Shown here in pieces: positions 1 through 8,990 of a stretch of 64,000 nucleotides of DNA (positions are counted from its first letter, which is position 1; each line of letters begins with the position of its first letter). The notes under the pieces were generated by a model. That model worked only from the letters and a program-made list of their open reading frames with translations, made no database searches and was not told the DNA's origin. Source of the stretch: a virus. The stretch covers positions 1 through 64,000 of IMG/VR virus record IMGVR_UViG_3300027888_000004; one strand, 5' to 3'. The position numbers were made by a program, and so were the translations under genes.

Positions 1-48
1 CATGATAAGATTAATTACAGTACCACGACAGTAATTAATCTTATCATG
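1..48. repeat. Perfect 18-bp inverted repeat with 12-bp loop
   Basis: Bases 1-18 (CATGATAAGATTAATTAC) are the exact reverse complement of 31-48. The loop is 19-30. No T-tract follows on the visible side, and the repeat lies inside an open frame on the minus strand. It may continue left of the window. Confidence 0.8.
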
Positions 49-114
49 TTTCTCAGCAAAAGGGCACGTCTCAGTATAGGGACACACCTCATTCGATTTT
101 AGCCTCAAAGTCAT
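1..114 (-). CDS. Partial small Cys-containing protein, open at the left edge
   Basis: An ATG at 114 lies just after the RNR stop codon (TAAATG), with GTGGGG upstream, and the frame stays open to base 1 (38 codons). The N-terminus has cysteines spaced C-x5-C-x11-C (CPYTETCPF then NYC), which suggests a metal-binding module like the other small zinc proteins of this block. It is probably cotranscribed with the RNR gene. The left third of the visible part is formed by a perfect inverted repeat. Product unknown. Confidence 0.5.
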   Translation of the reverse strand, partial: MTLRLKSNEVCPYTETCPFAEKHDKINYCRGTVINLIM

Positions 115-1851
115 TTATTCCCCACAACTATTATCCCCAAGGTTACAAACCATATCTGATGCAGAGAGGTTTCTTATAATATTCCTTCCATTCTCTTTCA
201 GATATTCAATTACTTCATCTTTATCCATTTTGTTATAAATCTGACCTTGCCGAACACCATCTACATAAACAGTTACTCCCTTCAAATCTTTTATATACTC
301 AAGAAGTAAATCACTCAATTGTTGATCCGTCGTCCCTGCTGGCATATTAATCGTCTTACTAACTGCACCATCAACAAACCTTTGAACTGCCGCTTGAATA
401 TTAAAATGATCTTTTGGTTCAAGTTCAAAAGAATCAACATACCAATCAGGTATATCAATTCCTTCTGAAAGAAACCTTTCATAAAGCGGATGAACATAAA
501 CCCGACTACCGACCCGATCATTTCTTACATATGATTTGGCAAATAGAGGTTCAATTCCACTAGTTACATCAGCTATAAGAGAAATCGTTCCGGTTGGGGC
601 AATTGCCATTGCCGTAACACAACGAGAACCATATTTCTTTATATCCATTCGTAATTCACCAGGAAGCTTTTTAACAAACGAAGCATTTACATAAGGCATT
701 TTCTCAAACTTTGGAAATGCGCCTTTCTCATCCGCCAATTTTACTAAAGTCTGATAAATTATATTTCTAATAAATCTCATTACTTTCTCAGCCTCTTCTA
801 TAGATTTATCAGAACCATATCTTACACCCTTGGAAAATAAATATTCAGCTAAACCCATAACTCCAATACCTATTCTCCTTGAATTATGGGCCTTAATATC
901 AATCTCCTTTAACGAGTATTTATTTACATCAATAACATTATCAAGAAAACGTACCGCTAGTTCGACAGTAGATTCAAGTTTTCTCCAATTTGTATAGACA
1001 TTTCCTGTGATAAAACTAGGTAGGACAAGTGAACCTAAATTACAGACATCATAGGGAGCGAGAACTGCTTCCCCACAAGGATTTGTACCCGTGACTGGAT
1101 CATAATAGTAGGAATTATTTTTTCTCAAATAATCCCAATTTAGAAGGCCAGGTTCAGCACACTCAATCATATTTTTTATGATCTTATCCCATATCAATCT
1201 AGCCTTCACTTTTCCATAGGATCTCTGTTTAAATTTGAATTCCCACTGTTTATCTTCTTCGACGGCATTGAGAAATTCTTGATTAACAGCAACTGAAATA
1301 TTGAAATGTGGTAATATCCCATGCTGCAACTTAGCATCTATAAAATCACAAACCTCTGGGTGTCTAACATCAACAGAAGCAAGAGCTGCTGCCCTCCTAG
1401 CACCGCCACTCTCAATTGTTTCAGCGACTCCATCTGCTGCTTTAATAAAACTAACTAACCCAGATGATTGACCACCCTTTCCCAGAATAATATCACCTTT
1501 TGGTCTTAACTGGGAAAAATTGCACCCGACCCCTCCTCCATCACTCCATAGAATCAGAGCATCTTTTATAAATTGACCTATTTCTTCTATGGAGTCTCCA
1601 CAAGGGAGATGATAACAGTTAAACAATGATCCGCTAGGTCTTCCACAATTTCTCAAAATCCTCCCGCCTGGCAAAAAGTCCCTATTGTAGATCATATCAA
1701 AGAATAGATCATAATATTTCTTATCACTCTCAACACTAGAAACAGTTCGTGCAACTCTTTTGCAACACTCCTGCCAGTCCTCTCCTTCCATAAAATACCT
1801 AGCTTCGGCAACCGCTTGCGCGTTCGACGACAAAATAACTTCTTTGCCCAT
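115..1851 (-). CDS. nrdJ: Adenosylcobalamin-dependent (class II) ribonucleotide reductase
   Basis: Reduces ribonucleotides to deoxyribonucleotides for phage DNA synthesis, using B12 as radical source, so no small subunit is needed. Visible class II features are the first redox cysteine in FNCY (about C79), the thiyl-radical loop NPCGE (C259), the partner cysteine in DVCNLGS (C270) and the PTGTISLI / GIEPLFA signature. A C-terminal cysteine pair (CNLGDNSC) may be the reductant shuttle. At 578 residues it is shorter than many bacterial NrdJ proteins and lacks a long zinc C-terminus. It is followed by a 2-bp gap after the LigD-type gene upstream. Class is inferred from motifs. Confidence 0.9.
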   Translation of the reverse strand: MGKEVILSSNAQAVAEARYFMEGEDWQECCKRVARTVSSVESDKKYYDLFFDMIYNRDFLPGGRILRNCGRPSGSLFNCYHLPCGDSIEEIGQFIKDALILWSDGGGVGCNFSQLRPKGDIILGKGGQSSGLVSFIKAADGVAETIESGGARRAAALASVDVRHPEVCDFIDAKLQHGILPHFNISVAVNQEFLNAVEEDKQWEFKFKQRSYGKVKARLIWDKIIKNMIECAEPGLLNWDYLRKNNSYYYDPVTGTNPCGEAVLAPYDVCNLGSLVLPSFITGNVYTNWRKLESTVELAVRFLDNVIDVNKYSLKEIDIKAHNSRRIGIGVMGLAEYLFSKGVRYGSDKSIEEAEKVMRFIRNIIYQTLVKLADEKGAFPKFEKMPYVNASFVKKLPGELRMDIKKYGSRCVTAMAIAPTGTISLIADVTSGIEPLFAKSYVRNDRVGSRVYVHPLYERFLSEGIDIPDWYVDSFELEPKDHFNIQAAVQRFVDGAVSKTINMPAGTTDQQLSDLLLEYIKDLKGVTVYVDGVRQGQIYNKMDKDEVIEYLKENGRNIIRNLSASDMVCNLGDNSCGE

Positions 1852-1853
1852 CT

Positions 1854-2252
1854 TTATTTCTCCTTGCCTTTAAAAAGTAAGTATGTCTCACCTTTTGTAT
1901 CTTTAAATACTGACAAAAAATGATATATCCCTTTAATTTTCCTCCCCTTAAAATCAACTACTATGTGCCTTTTTGGTTCATATTTTAAAATTACACAACT
2001 CCCTCCATCCCATTTTTTTAATGTCCCTGCACCATAACCAGTTTTGATTTCTCCAGTAAATAATGCTTCTTCCTCAGTATGATCGTGAGTCCGGGTTACC
2101 ATTACTCGAACTGCCTCTTTAGTTGGGATTTCTTTTCTAGATGCAAAGGATATCCATTTTGTACCCCTAGGTATTTTAAAGCGAATATCATAATGAAGAC
2201 CAGCCTTTTTGGCCCTATGTTCTATTACTACAAATTTGCTACTTACTTTCAT
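1854..2252 (-). CDS. Stand-alone LigD-type 3'-phosphoesterase domain protein
   Basis: The 132-residue protein matches the phosphoesterase module that in bacterial NHEJ is fused to ligase D and trims 3'-phosphates or ribonucleotides from DNA ends. Visible marks are FVVIEHRA near the start, LHYDIRF (His and Asp ligand region, about 19-25), a His-containing THDHTEEE segment and the closing TGYGAGTLKKWDGG. No ligase or polymerase domain is attached and no Ku gene is seen nearby. It overlaps the RuvC-like gene by 14 bp, suggesting joint use in DNA end processing or recombination. Confidence 0.7.
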   Translation of the reverse strand: MKVSSKFVVIEHRAKKAGLHYDIRFKIPRGTKWISFASRKEIPTKEAVRVMVTRTHDHTEEEALFTGEIKTGYGAGTLKKWDGGSCVILKYEPKRHIVVDFKGRKIKGIYHFLSVFKDTKGETYLLFKGKEK

Positions 2253-2724
2253 CTTTAAATTCCTCCAATGCTAATCTAGCTAAGCAATAAGCATCACAAA
2301 TATTATCGTCTTCAAAAGATTCGCCCCACCTCTTATAACACTTGAGAAGCATTAGATTCTTCTTTGCATTACCATTATTTGTGACAAATTTCTTTAAAGT
2401 TTTTGGTGGGATTATTTTGATTTGAATGTTGGTTTTAAAAAAGTAAGTTCTAATTAAGAAATGTAATCCAGCCAATTCAAACAATCGACTAGATTTTGAG
2501 AAATAGGCAAGGTCCTCCATATAAACTTTTACTAAACGAGGGACTTTTTTTATAAAAGAAAGATTTTCCAAAATATCCAGAAGTCGTTTTTCTGTCGGAG
2601 TATCAGAACTTGTAGAAATAAGTTTTTGCTCAACGATCTCCCCATCTTCATTAATCATTACAATTCCGGTACCAATAAGACTCGGGTCGATACCAACGAA
2701 GTAATTACTCCCCCCTTCAACCAT
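2239..2724 (-). CDS. RuvC-like Holliday junction resolvase
   Basis: RNase H-fold nuclease expected to resolve Holliday junctions or branched DNA before packaging. The four acidic positions of RuvC are recognisable: D13 in GIDPSL, E in YMEDLAYF (about 89) and the DDNICDAYCLARL pair near 139-144. Length (161) fits RuvC. The start has AGGAG nine bases upstream. It sits between the LigD-type gene and a structural-like gene in the leftward operon. Confidence 0.82.
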   Translation of the reverse strand: MVEGGSNYFVGIDPSLIGTGIVMINEDGEIVEQKLISTSSDTPTEKRLLDILENLSFIKKVPRLVKVYMEDLAYFSKSSRLFELAGLHFLIRTYFFKTNIQIKIIPPKTLKKFVTNNGNAKKNLMLLKCYKRWGESFEDDNICDAYCLARLALEEFKDESK

Positions 2725-2739
2725 TTAGGTATTCTCCTC

Positions 2740-3465
2740 TTATCCATGATCAATAATTACATTCGGTATTGCTCCAGCAGTTAATTTTTCAACAATCTCC
2801 CGCTTCTTCTCTTTTCCCTCATCCATAATTTCAGAACTCAAGGGTATCTCACCAAACGGGGTCCTTAGAGTTCCATCACCGTATTTCTTTCTAATTCTGC
2901 CTAACAGCATCATAATATCTGCAAGAGCCATTTCACAAAATAAAACCTGAAATTCATTGGGAATACCTCTAAAATCTGGAGGTTGAATACGCTCATATTC
3001 TATGGTTACATATGGACCAGCATTTGTAACCACAGGAGAAATCCTTATCCTATTGGGATGTATAAACTCATGAGTATAATCCCAACTAGAAAACATTTTT
3101 ATCTGCATAGAAGTTGCAACGGCCAATGCCCAATCTTTTATCTCTCCTTGTGATAGAGGACCCATTGGCGGATGACCATGTAGAATCAAATTACCTTCAT
3201 CAAAATAAACATCAACAACATTCAGAATTTCGTACCCCTCGGGTTCATGAATATAATACTCGTTACTTCTGCCAGGAACTTTATTTTGGTCAAGAGTCAC
3301 ATTTAGACCCATTCTCTTTACCTGCGGAATATAATACGAAAATTCTCGCAGAGTATAATCTGTGACATACTCCATGATCTTGCTATCTTCAATCTCAATA
3401 AAATTAAACGGGAAAGCAAGATTATCTTTTATATATTTCAAAACTCTAGATGGATTTAACATCAT
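2740..3465 (-). CDS. Unrecognised phage protein, virion-structure-like
   Basis: 241 residues. The general character (FPFNFIEIEDSKI, YIPQV, VPGRSNEYYI, TPFGEIPL, ending in a lysine-rich helix) resembles conserved neck or structural proteins of large T4-like phages, but I cannot name the family. Its place among replication genes is unusual for a virion gene. The start is the first of two ATGs, overlapping the flap nuclease stop as ATGA, with GGAGG just upstream. Confidence 0.35.
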   Translation of the reverse strand: MMLNPSRVLKYIKDNLAFPFNFIEIEDSKIMEYVTDYTLREFSYYIPQVKRMGLNVTLDQNKVPGRSNEYYIHEPEGYEILNVVDVYFDEGNLILHGHPPMGPLSQGEIKDWALAVATSMQIKMFSSWDYTHEFIHPNRIRISPVVTNAGPYVTIEYERIQPPDFRGIPNEFQVLFCEMALADIMMLLGRIRKKYGDGTLRTPFGEIPLSSEIMDEGKEKKREIVEKLTAGAIPNVIIDHG

Positions 3466-4604
3466 TTTCCTCCGTTATAATATATAACCTCCAAAATATC
3501 TTTATCAATAAACACTCGATTCATCTCTAATGCTTTCTTCATACTCTCTAATCTTGCTCGACTATCATTTTCTAAAATTTGTAATATCCTTTTTCTTTTC
3601 TCAATCATTTCAGTAGTTGTGGGTTCATCAACTTCTCTTGACAATAACTCAAATGAAACTAACTTTAAGTTGTTGGAAATTAAACTCTTTTTCTCTTCTT
3701 GTTCTATTATTTGATTTATATATTTGTTCTTAAATTTGAGGTCGCCAAACTGAAAAATTGGTCTACAATTAAACACATCATCATATAATTTTTCCATTCC
3801 GCCAACCAACTTAACTATCTCATCCAATAGAGATGCGACCCTCTTCTGACCAATGCCGGGGATTCCGTCAACATCATCCCCAGTATCACCAACTATTGCC
3901 ATAGCAAGTGGAAGATATTCATCAGGAAAATTATTCTTGAATTTAAGATATCTGGTCATTACCTCATTCTTCTTTATTATCCTCTTCCTTCGCCCAGTCT
4001 TACAAAATATATAGACATTATCATTCACACACTGAAAAAGATCATGATCATTGGAATAAACAACATGGACAACATTTGGACTTGTATCAACTAAAGAATT
4101 TCTTATAAGATAATACGGGATAAAATCAGTTTCCAAATTAGGAATTCTGATAATCTTTATATTTGGCATCAAATTGCAAGCTCTATCAATAAGTTGAAAA
4201 TTCTTCTGAACTATTTCAGCAAATAATTCTCTCTTATCTCTCTCCAATCCATAAAGATCATCAATCTGCCTAGAGATTTTATATTTCTTACTTATATTTG
4301 TATGATAGTATGATTTTCCCGTCTCAAAAAAGATATAAAAATTTATATTAACTTTTCTTTTAACAGAGTATAGTTTATGAAACCAAAGAAATGATAATAA
4401 AGATTCAAAAACTGCAGTATTTATATAATTTGATTTAAGGGTACTCTCAACTAGATTTATAATCGCATGCTGCATATATAAAGATTGAAGATTATTTTTC
4501 AAATCCAAATAGAGATTCAAAGTATCATAATCAGAATATGATAGAATTTCATCAAGTATAGAATATGTCGGGTAATAACTAAGAATTGACGACGGGTGCA
4601 TCAT
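3462..4604 (-). CDS. 5'-3' exonuclease / flap endonuclease (T4 RNase H-like)
   Basis: PIN/FEN-fold nuclease, likely removing RNA primers and 5' flaps. SNDHDLFQCV carries the metal-site acidic pair, and VGDTGDDVDGIPGIGQKRVA is the acidic cluster plus helix-three-turn-helix of the FEN family. The N-terminal part is divergent and I could not find a clear first metal motif. The start is placed at the tandem ATGs 4604/4601, preceded by GGGAG and overlapping the stop of the upstream gene. A longer frame to 4661 exists but would bury 80 bp in that gene. Confidence 0.78.
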   Translation of the reverse strand: MMHPSSILSYYPTYSILDEILSYSDYDTLNLYLDLKNNLQSLYMQHAIINLVESTLKSNYINTAVFESLLSFLWFHKLYSVKRKVNINFYIFFETGKSYYHTNISKKYKISRQIDDLYGLERDKRELFAEIVQKNFQLIDRACNLMPNIKIIRIPNLETDFIPYYLIRNSLVDTSPNVVHVVYSNDHDLFQCVNDNVYIFCKTGRRKRIIKKNEVMTRYLKFKNNFPDEYLPLAMAIVGDTGDDVDGIPGIGQKRVASLLDEIVKLVGGMEKLYDDVFNCRPIFQFGDLKFKNKYINQIIEQEEKKSLISNNLKLVSFELLSREVDEPTTTEMIEKRKRILQILENDSRARLESMKKALEMNRVFIDKDILEVIYYNGGK

Positions 4605-5088
4605 TATCTCCCAAAGAATGATATTTCTTTCCAACTTCCATAATTTTTTTGTCAATATCATATATTTGTTCTCGAATTTGACCCATTTCTCCTTCTTTTC
4701 TTTTTAATTCTTGTTCGTGGAAATCTCTTCTTCTAATCAGGTCAACCATCTCGAGTGGTTGGTTAACCTTCTCATCACCCAAGTAAATATCCCACTCTTG
4801 CTTATCTCCCACAAACCACATAAAATATTTTATTTTCTTCATCTTAGATTTATAAGAATCATAGTGTGCTTTCCAACCTGCCAGAAGATTTCCATCTAAA
4901 TCATAAACATTAAGCTCTATAACTGCATAGGGCGGCTGACGCTTATTCCATACCTCAAGAGACTTAGGAAACCTATCAACTATATCTTCCAGACTATCAT
5001 ACTCATAAACGTCCGTATGTGTATCTTTATGCTGGCAGCAACCACACCAATATCCATTATGACTTATTTCTTCTACCTTGAAATACAT
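4579..5088 (-). CDS. Hypothetical protein with C-terminal coiled coil
   Basis: 169 residues, not recognised. The N-terminus has a possible metal cluster (WCGCCQHKDTHTD). The middle (AVIELNVYDLDGNLLAGW) looks like a beta-sandwich strand pair, and residues about 115-155 form a charged coiled coil. It lies between the clamp and flap nuclease genes, sharing base 5088 with the clamp stop and overlapping the nuclease start, so it is translated with the replisome genes. Confidence 0.6.
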   Translation of the reverse strand: MYFKVEEISHNGYWCGCCQHKDTHTDVYEYDSLEDIVDRFPKSLEVWNKRQPPYAVIELNVYDLDGNLLAGWKAHYDSYKSKMKKIKYFMWFVGDKQEWDIYLGDEKVNQPLEMVDLIRRRDFHEQELKRKEGEMGQIREQIYDIDKKIMEVGKKYHSLGDNDAPVVNS

Positions 5089-5828
5089 CAGTCACCCTCA
5101 GGATTTACAAGGCTAGATCTACAATAGACATTTATATCAATGTCAGATATAGCAGTTGATATTCTATTTAAGCAAACATTTTCTTGAATATTATACATCG
5201 TAAAATTCATATCACCATCGTGATCAATAATAAACGGAATTGAAACAATATTCGTTACAAAATTCATATCACGGTTAGACATAATACCACTTACCAGTTT
5301 TGCATACTGATCTTTAGATTGAGCCTCAGTTGATATAGAAGCACTATCTCCTTCAAATATTACTCGAATATTATTAACATTAAAATTAGAAGTAATAACT
5401 CTTATTCTATCCGAGATTATTTTCTCAATACTACAATTTAGAATACAATCAGACTCATCAGCTACAAGTATACTTTCAGCTTCCTCATCTGGCATAAACT
5501 TATTATTCATAAACTCTAAATTCGGCGTAGTAAATCTAAATGAAGAATACTGATCTGTAAATGAGTAATCTCTTTCATTTACAGTTATTTCAACTTCCTG
5601 CTCAGAAAAACATTTTAATAAATCTATCTTCTGCTTCAAATTTGTTAAAGGTATATTCAATGCAGGTATAATAGGATTCAAATCCATTTCAAAAACAGCC
5701 GAGTTATCATTAGTCCTCTGACGCACTACACCATTACGAATATCTACGTCATCAAAATCTTCCTTAAGAAGAGAAATACATCTAAGAAATTCATCATACC
5801 TTTCCGCACTAAGATTTACAGTAACCAT
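5088..5828 (-). CDS. Probable DNA sliding clamp (gp45-like)
   Basis: 246 residues with the alternating strand-helix pattern of PCNA/gp45 clamps: an early helix (AERYDEFLRCISLL), a DLNPIIPALNIPLTNL segment like the clamp 'DL..l...l' region, and a second half starting at ILNCSIEKIISDRIRVIT. Length is close to T4 gp45. Context is strong: primase, clamp loader and flap nuclease lie in the same operon. Sequence identity to known clamps is weak by eye, so the call leans on context. Confidence 0.55.
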   Translation of the reverse strand: MVTVNLSAERYDEFLRCISLLKEDFDDVDIRNGVVRQRTNDNSAVFEMDLNPIIPALNIPLTNLKQKIDLLKCFSEQEVEITVNERDYSFTDQYSSFRFTTPNLEFMNNKFMPDEEAESILVADESDCILNCSIEKIISDRIRVITSNFNVNNIRVIFEGDSASISTEAQSKDQYAKLVSGIMSNRDMNFVTNIVSIPFIIDHDGDMNFTMYNIQENVCLNRISTAISDIDINVYCRSSLVNPEGD

Positions 5829-5842
5829 TCAAACTCTCCTTT

Positions 5843-6223
5843 CTATCCAACCTTTTTCACGACAACCATATACACAAACTTATCCTCTTTTACTTCTATA
5901 GAACTAGAGAAGTCAATAGTTGTAAAACATTCCTCCACATTTTCAATTACTTCCATAACTCTCTCAGAAATATGTTTACTTCCTATTTCTTTAGAATTTA
6001 TAGGAATTGAAAAAAGCATCAAGACAGCATCGTTATCATTATACTTACAGTTGAACATACACATATTGTTTCCCATAAGTTTAAATAAACGATCTTTCGA
6101 TGCCGATTTACAAAGAAGTGCATAATAATCTATCTCAGTAACAGACCCGGTATATTTAGCATCAGAGTCAATTGTGGCCTCAAAAATCTCTTTTAATTTC
6201 TCTCTCACAACTTCTTTTCCCAT
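5843..6223 (-). CDS. Hypothetical protein
   Basis: 126 residues, no motif recognised. Mixed alpha/beta composition without membrane segments. It sits between clamp and primase genes with gaps of 14 and 5 bp, so it probably belongs to the replication operon. Confidence 0.6.
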   Translation of the reverse strand: MGKEVVREKLKEIFEATIDSDAKYTGSVTEIDYYALLCKSASKDRLFKLMGNNMCMFNCKYNDNDAVLMLFSIPINSKEIGSKHISERVMEVIENVEECFTTIDFSSSIEVKEDKFVYMVVVKKVG

Positions 6224-6228
6224 ATTAT

Positions 6229-7227
6229 CTACCCTCTACTAATATTTAAATATTCATACTGGGGAATTATAGGAGTAATGTTAAAATCTTTACCTGTTTT
6301 ATTATAAACAACAACTAACTTATTAATATAACGACCAACATTTCTTGTCATCCGCTTATAATAATCAATAGTAACATCGTTATCAGACAATATATAAATA
6401 TCTGGCATTAAAACTCTCTCATTTTTCATAAGACTAACTATTAGGGATGTATAAGAGGTAGAGAATGCACAAGCATACAATCTAGCAGATTTTTTTATGT
6501 TTAAAGAATCAAATATATGTTCTGTGAATATATCAAAAATTCCCTCTGATATTACAACTTCATTACCAAAAGGGTTACCACCATCTAGTTTATAATAGTC
6601 AAGAAATTTAGAAGCATAGAGATTATACTTCCAATGATCAAATTCTTGTGACTCATCTATATTTCTAAAATATAACCTACTTTGATTATTTGCTATAAAA
6701 CAAATAAAATTCTCTTGAAGATAATCTTTAAGACGAAACAACGTTGGACTAACTGGAATCTCATTCAATCTTATCAACTCATTAATATCAAAAACTAAAC
6801 CTCTAATAGACTGAAGATCAACATTTCTAAATTTTAACCTTTGTTTAACATAGAGAGATTTTGCCTTAAACCTATCTTCTTCAATTTTCGGTCTTATCAA
6901 CTTCTTTACTTGAACTTGCTGTCTAGCTAATTTTGTCCTTCTCTTTTTCCTTTCTTTAACCTCCTTTTCATCAACAAAATCATTTGAGATATCTTTTCCT
7001 TCTATTCTTCGTATTAGTTTAGGAATCACTCCACTAACATTACAATCTCCAAAAAAACAATGAAAAATCGGAGCTTCTAAAGATATATACATATGATAAT
7101 GCTTCTTCTGCTTTCCATATTCGCACCAAGGACAACGACAGATAATATTACTCGATGAAACCTTAACAGGTTCACCAAGTCTATCTCTTAGAAAATCTAT
7201 AAAACTGTCCTGATAAATACCAATCAT
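6229..7227 (-). CDS. DNA primase (zinc-binding plus TOPRIM domains)
   Basis: Makes RNA primers for lagging-strand synthesis. The N-terminal zinc ribbon has C30, C32, C35 and later C57 and C62 (CRCPWC ... FHCFFGDC). A basic linker (KKRRTKLARQQVQVKKL) follows. The TOPRIM core shows the catalytic Glu in VVISEGIFDIF (about 224-234) and the DxD pair in IYILSDNDV (about 280). At 332 residues it resembles T4 gp61 in size rather than full DnaG. It would work with the DnaB-type helicase at 59613-61124. Confidence 0.82.
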   Translation of the reverse strand: MIGIYQDSFIDFLRDRLGEPVKVSSSNIICRCPWCEYGKQKKHYHMYISLEAPIFHCFFGDCNVSGVIPKLIRRIEGKDISNDFVDEKEVKERKKRRTKLARQQVQVKKLIRPKIEEDRFKAKSLYVKQRLKFRNVDLQSIRGLVFDINELIRLNEIPVSPTLFRLKDYLQENFICFIANNQSRLYFRNIDESQEFDHWKYNLYASKFLDYYKLDGGNPFGNEVVISEGIFDIFTEHIFDSLNIKKSARLYACAFSTSYTSLIVSLMKNERVLMPDIYILSDNDVTIDYYKRMTRNVGRYINKLVVVYNKTGKDFNITPIIPQYEYLNISRG

Positions 7228-7235
7228 TATTACTC

Positions 7236-7568
7236 CTAAATAGTCATTAACCCACCAGATAATGACTCTTTAATATCGAGTTCCATCATCTTCTTAAAAT
7301 CCTCCAAAGGAATCCAAAGGCAAACCTCTTGTAACTCAGGATTTATCTGATCATCAATCCTATAATCTTTTCCCCTACCTACATAAACTTTAAGAACAAC
7401 TCTTTTCCCTCTAGCATATGGGTGTGCTAACTCATTATCTTGTTCAACATAACATATACCGCACGGAACATCATTTGCTCTAACACATTGTTTACCAGTC
7501 AAAAGTTGAAAACCTTTACTATTAAACATCTTCCATCCAAGATTTTTATTTCTCACTTTTGATTTCAT
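7236..7568 (-). CDS. Hypothetical protein
   Basis: 110 residues, basic N-terminus, one CGIC pair near residue 36. Not recognised. Its ATG overlaps the stop of the upstream 58-residue frame as ATGA, indicating coupled translation. Confidence 0.55.
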   Translation of the reverse strand: MKSKVRNKNLGWKMFNSKGFQLLTGKQCVRANDVPCGICYVEQDNELAHPYARGKRVVLKVYVGRGKDYRIDDQINPELQEVCLWIPLEDFKKMMELDIKESLSGGLMTI

Positions 7569-7741
7569 TCATTTCTCCAAGGACCCAAAGGTTCAAACCT
7601 ATCCTCATCAACATAATAAACTGCGCTAAGACTCTCATCATCTAAACACTCAAAAATTACCTTCCTCTCTTCTTCATAAACTTTCAGAGCAAAAAGGTAA
7701 CCATCAATATCTCTGAGTTCTCTAGTACGAATCCAAGTCAT
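7565..7741 (-). CDS. Small acidic hypothetical protein (58 aa)
   Basis: A complete short frame, MTWIRTRELRDIDGYL to FEPLGPWRNE, fills what would otherwise be a gap. It begins 20 bp inside the end of the zinc-protein gene upstream and its stop overlaps the next ATG (ATGA). The perfect fit at both ends, not a database match, supports it as a real gene. Confidence 0.6.
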   Translation of the reverse strand: MTWIRTRELRDIDGYLFALKVYEEERKVIFECLDDESLSAVYYVDEDRFEPLGPWRNE

Positions 7742-7997
7742 CTAATTTCTTATAATCCCCACCTGTCATTAAGTGATCAATCCAATAAACTAATCCCCTA
7801 CCTTCACACTTATCACAATATGAACCATCCCATGCCATATGGGTATTGTTGCCATCAGTCCATTCTTGAATTCCGGCCAAACCTGTACCATCACAATGTT
7901 CACACTTAGTAGTAGCCTCTGGAGGTAATTTTTGAAGTTCTGTATATCTTCTTCTTAAAGAAATCATTCTCTTCGCAGAATGTCTAATTGCCATCAT
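7722..7997 (-). CDS. Small DnaJ-type zinc-finger protein
   Basis: 91 residues with one full DnaJ cysteine-rich repeat pair: CEHCDGTG (about 32-39) and CDKCEGRG (about 61-68), which together bind one zinc. No J domain. Start overlaps the clamp loader stop as ATGA; the second of two ATGs is better spaced from GGGAG. Related CxxCxGxG proteins occur at 47327-47956 and 57082-59616. Confidence 0.65.
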   Translation of the reverse strand: MMAIRHSAKRMISLRRRYTELQKLPPEATTKCEHCDGTGLAGIQEWTDGNNTHMAWDGSYCDKCEGRGLVYWIDHLMTGGDYKKLDDLDSY

Positions 7998-8980
7998 TTG
8001 CTCCCAACTGCTTTTCGATAATCCATTAGCACTTTAATAATTTCATATACACAGGCCATAAAATGCATTGAGGGAACCAAACAACTTCCATGACTATTTG
8101 AATATTTATTTACAACAATCTTTGCTGGAGCAGGAATGCCCTTCTTAAAAAATAAATTTGAATATAAACTCCTATATTCAAGATCCCTCTCATCCAATCT
8201 CGAGATGATCATATTTACCGATTTACCTATCTTATGTTGTTGATCATTCTTTAAAGCATCAATTATCTCAGTAATACAACCAGCAATAACTCTCTCACTT
8301 GTTAGGGCAATATCTTTACTTACCCTCAAAGTATTAGTCCTTGAACTTCTCTGTAAATTATTGACGATCTTTCTAACATCTGGATAAAAACTATCAATAA
8401 CAAATTTCAAATCATCTTCATTATACTTAATCTGCTCTCCACCGAGAATATTCTTACAATATTCAAGTACAAACTCAAGCGGCAATTGCTTAAAAAAATA
8501 CTCTTGGGTTCTACTTTGAATTGCCTCAGGAAGTTTAGAAATATAATTACAAGTAAATAAAAAGCGACCATATTTCTCATATCTTTCGATTATTGACCTT
8601 AATGAGTGAAAACTAGCATCCGTCAGATAATCCGCTTCATCAATGAAAACAACACGAAAAGGATCGTTACCTGCTGGAGGGATTTTCAAGAAAGGTTCAA
8701 TAACATCTTCAACAAATGATATACCTCTTGTTCTCTTTGATGAACCATTTATCTCAAGAAGATTATCATTTGCATTATTGAGAATTCCATTTTTCGAAAC
8801 TAATATTCTAGCAACCGTTGTCTTGCCCCCACCCGGAGGACCATGAAATAAAAAATTTGCTATATCTCTCTGCTCAATACATTTCTTAAAATCTTCTTTA
8901 TAATCATCTGGCAACACTAAATCATCAATAATTCTAGGTCTATACTTTTCAACCCAAAGTCTTCCAAGAACTTGCTCCAT
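7994..8980 (-). CDS. Clamp loader AAA+ ATPase (RFC / gp44-like)
   Basis: Loads the sliding clamp onto primed DNA using ATP. RFC marks are WVEKYRPRIIDDLV at the N-terminus, Walker A GPPGGGKT (about 47-54), Walker B FIDEAD (about 113-118), an SRT-type sensor segment (IQSRTQEYFF) and a C-terminal collar domain. Start chosen at ATG 8980, which has GGAG five bases upstream and follows the preceding stop; an upstream frame to 9046 would overlap that gene. A separate small subunit (gp62-like) was not identified. Confidence 0.88.
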   Translation of the reverse strand: MEQVLGRLWVEKYRPRIIDDLVLPDDYKEDFKKCIEQRDIANFLFHGPPGGGKTTVARILVSKNGILNNANDNLLEINGSSKRTRGISFVEDVIEPFLKIPPAGNDPFRVVFIDEADYLTDASFHSLRSIIERYEKYGRFLFTCNYISKLPEAIQSRTQEYFFKQLPLEFVLEYCKNILGGEQIKYNEDDLKFVIDSFYPDVRKIVNNLQRSSRTNTLRVSKDIALTSERVIAGCITEIIDALKNDQQHKIGKSVNMIISRLDERDLEYRSLYSNLFFKKGIPAPAKIVVNKYSNSHGSCLVPSMHFMACVYEIIKVLMDYRKAVGSK

Positions 8981-8990
8981 CGCGACTCCA

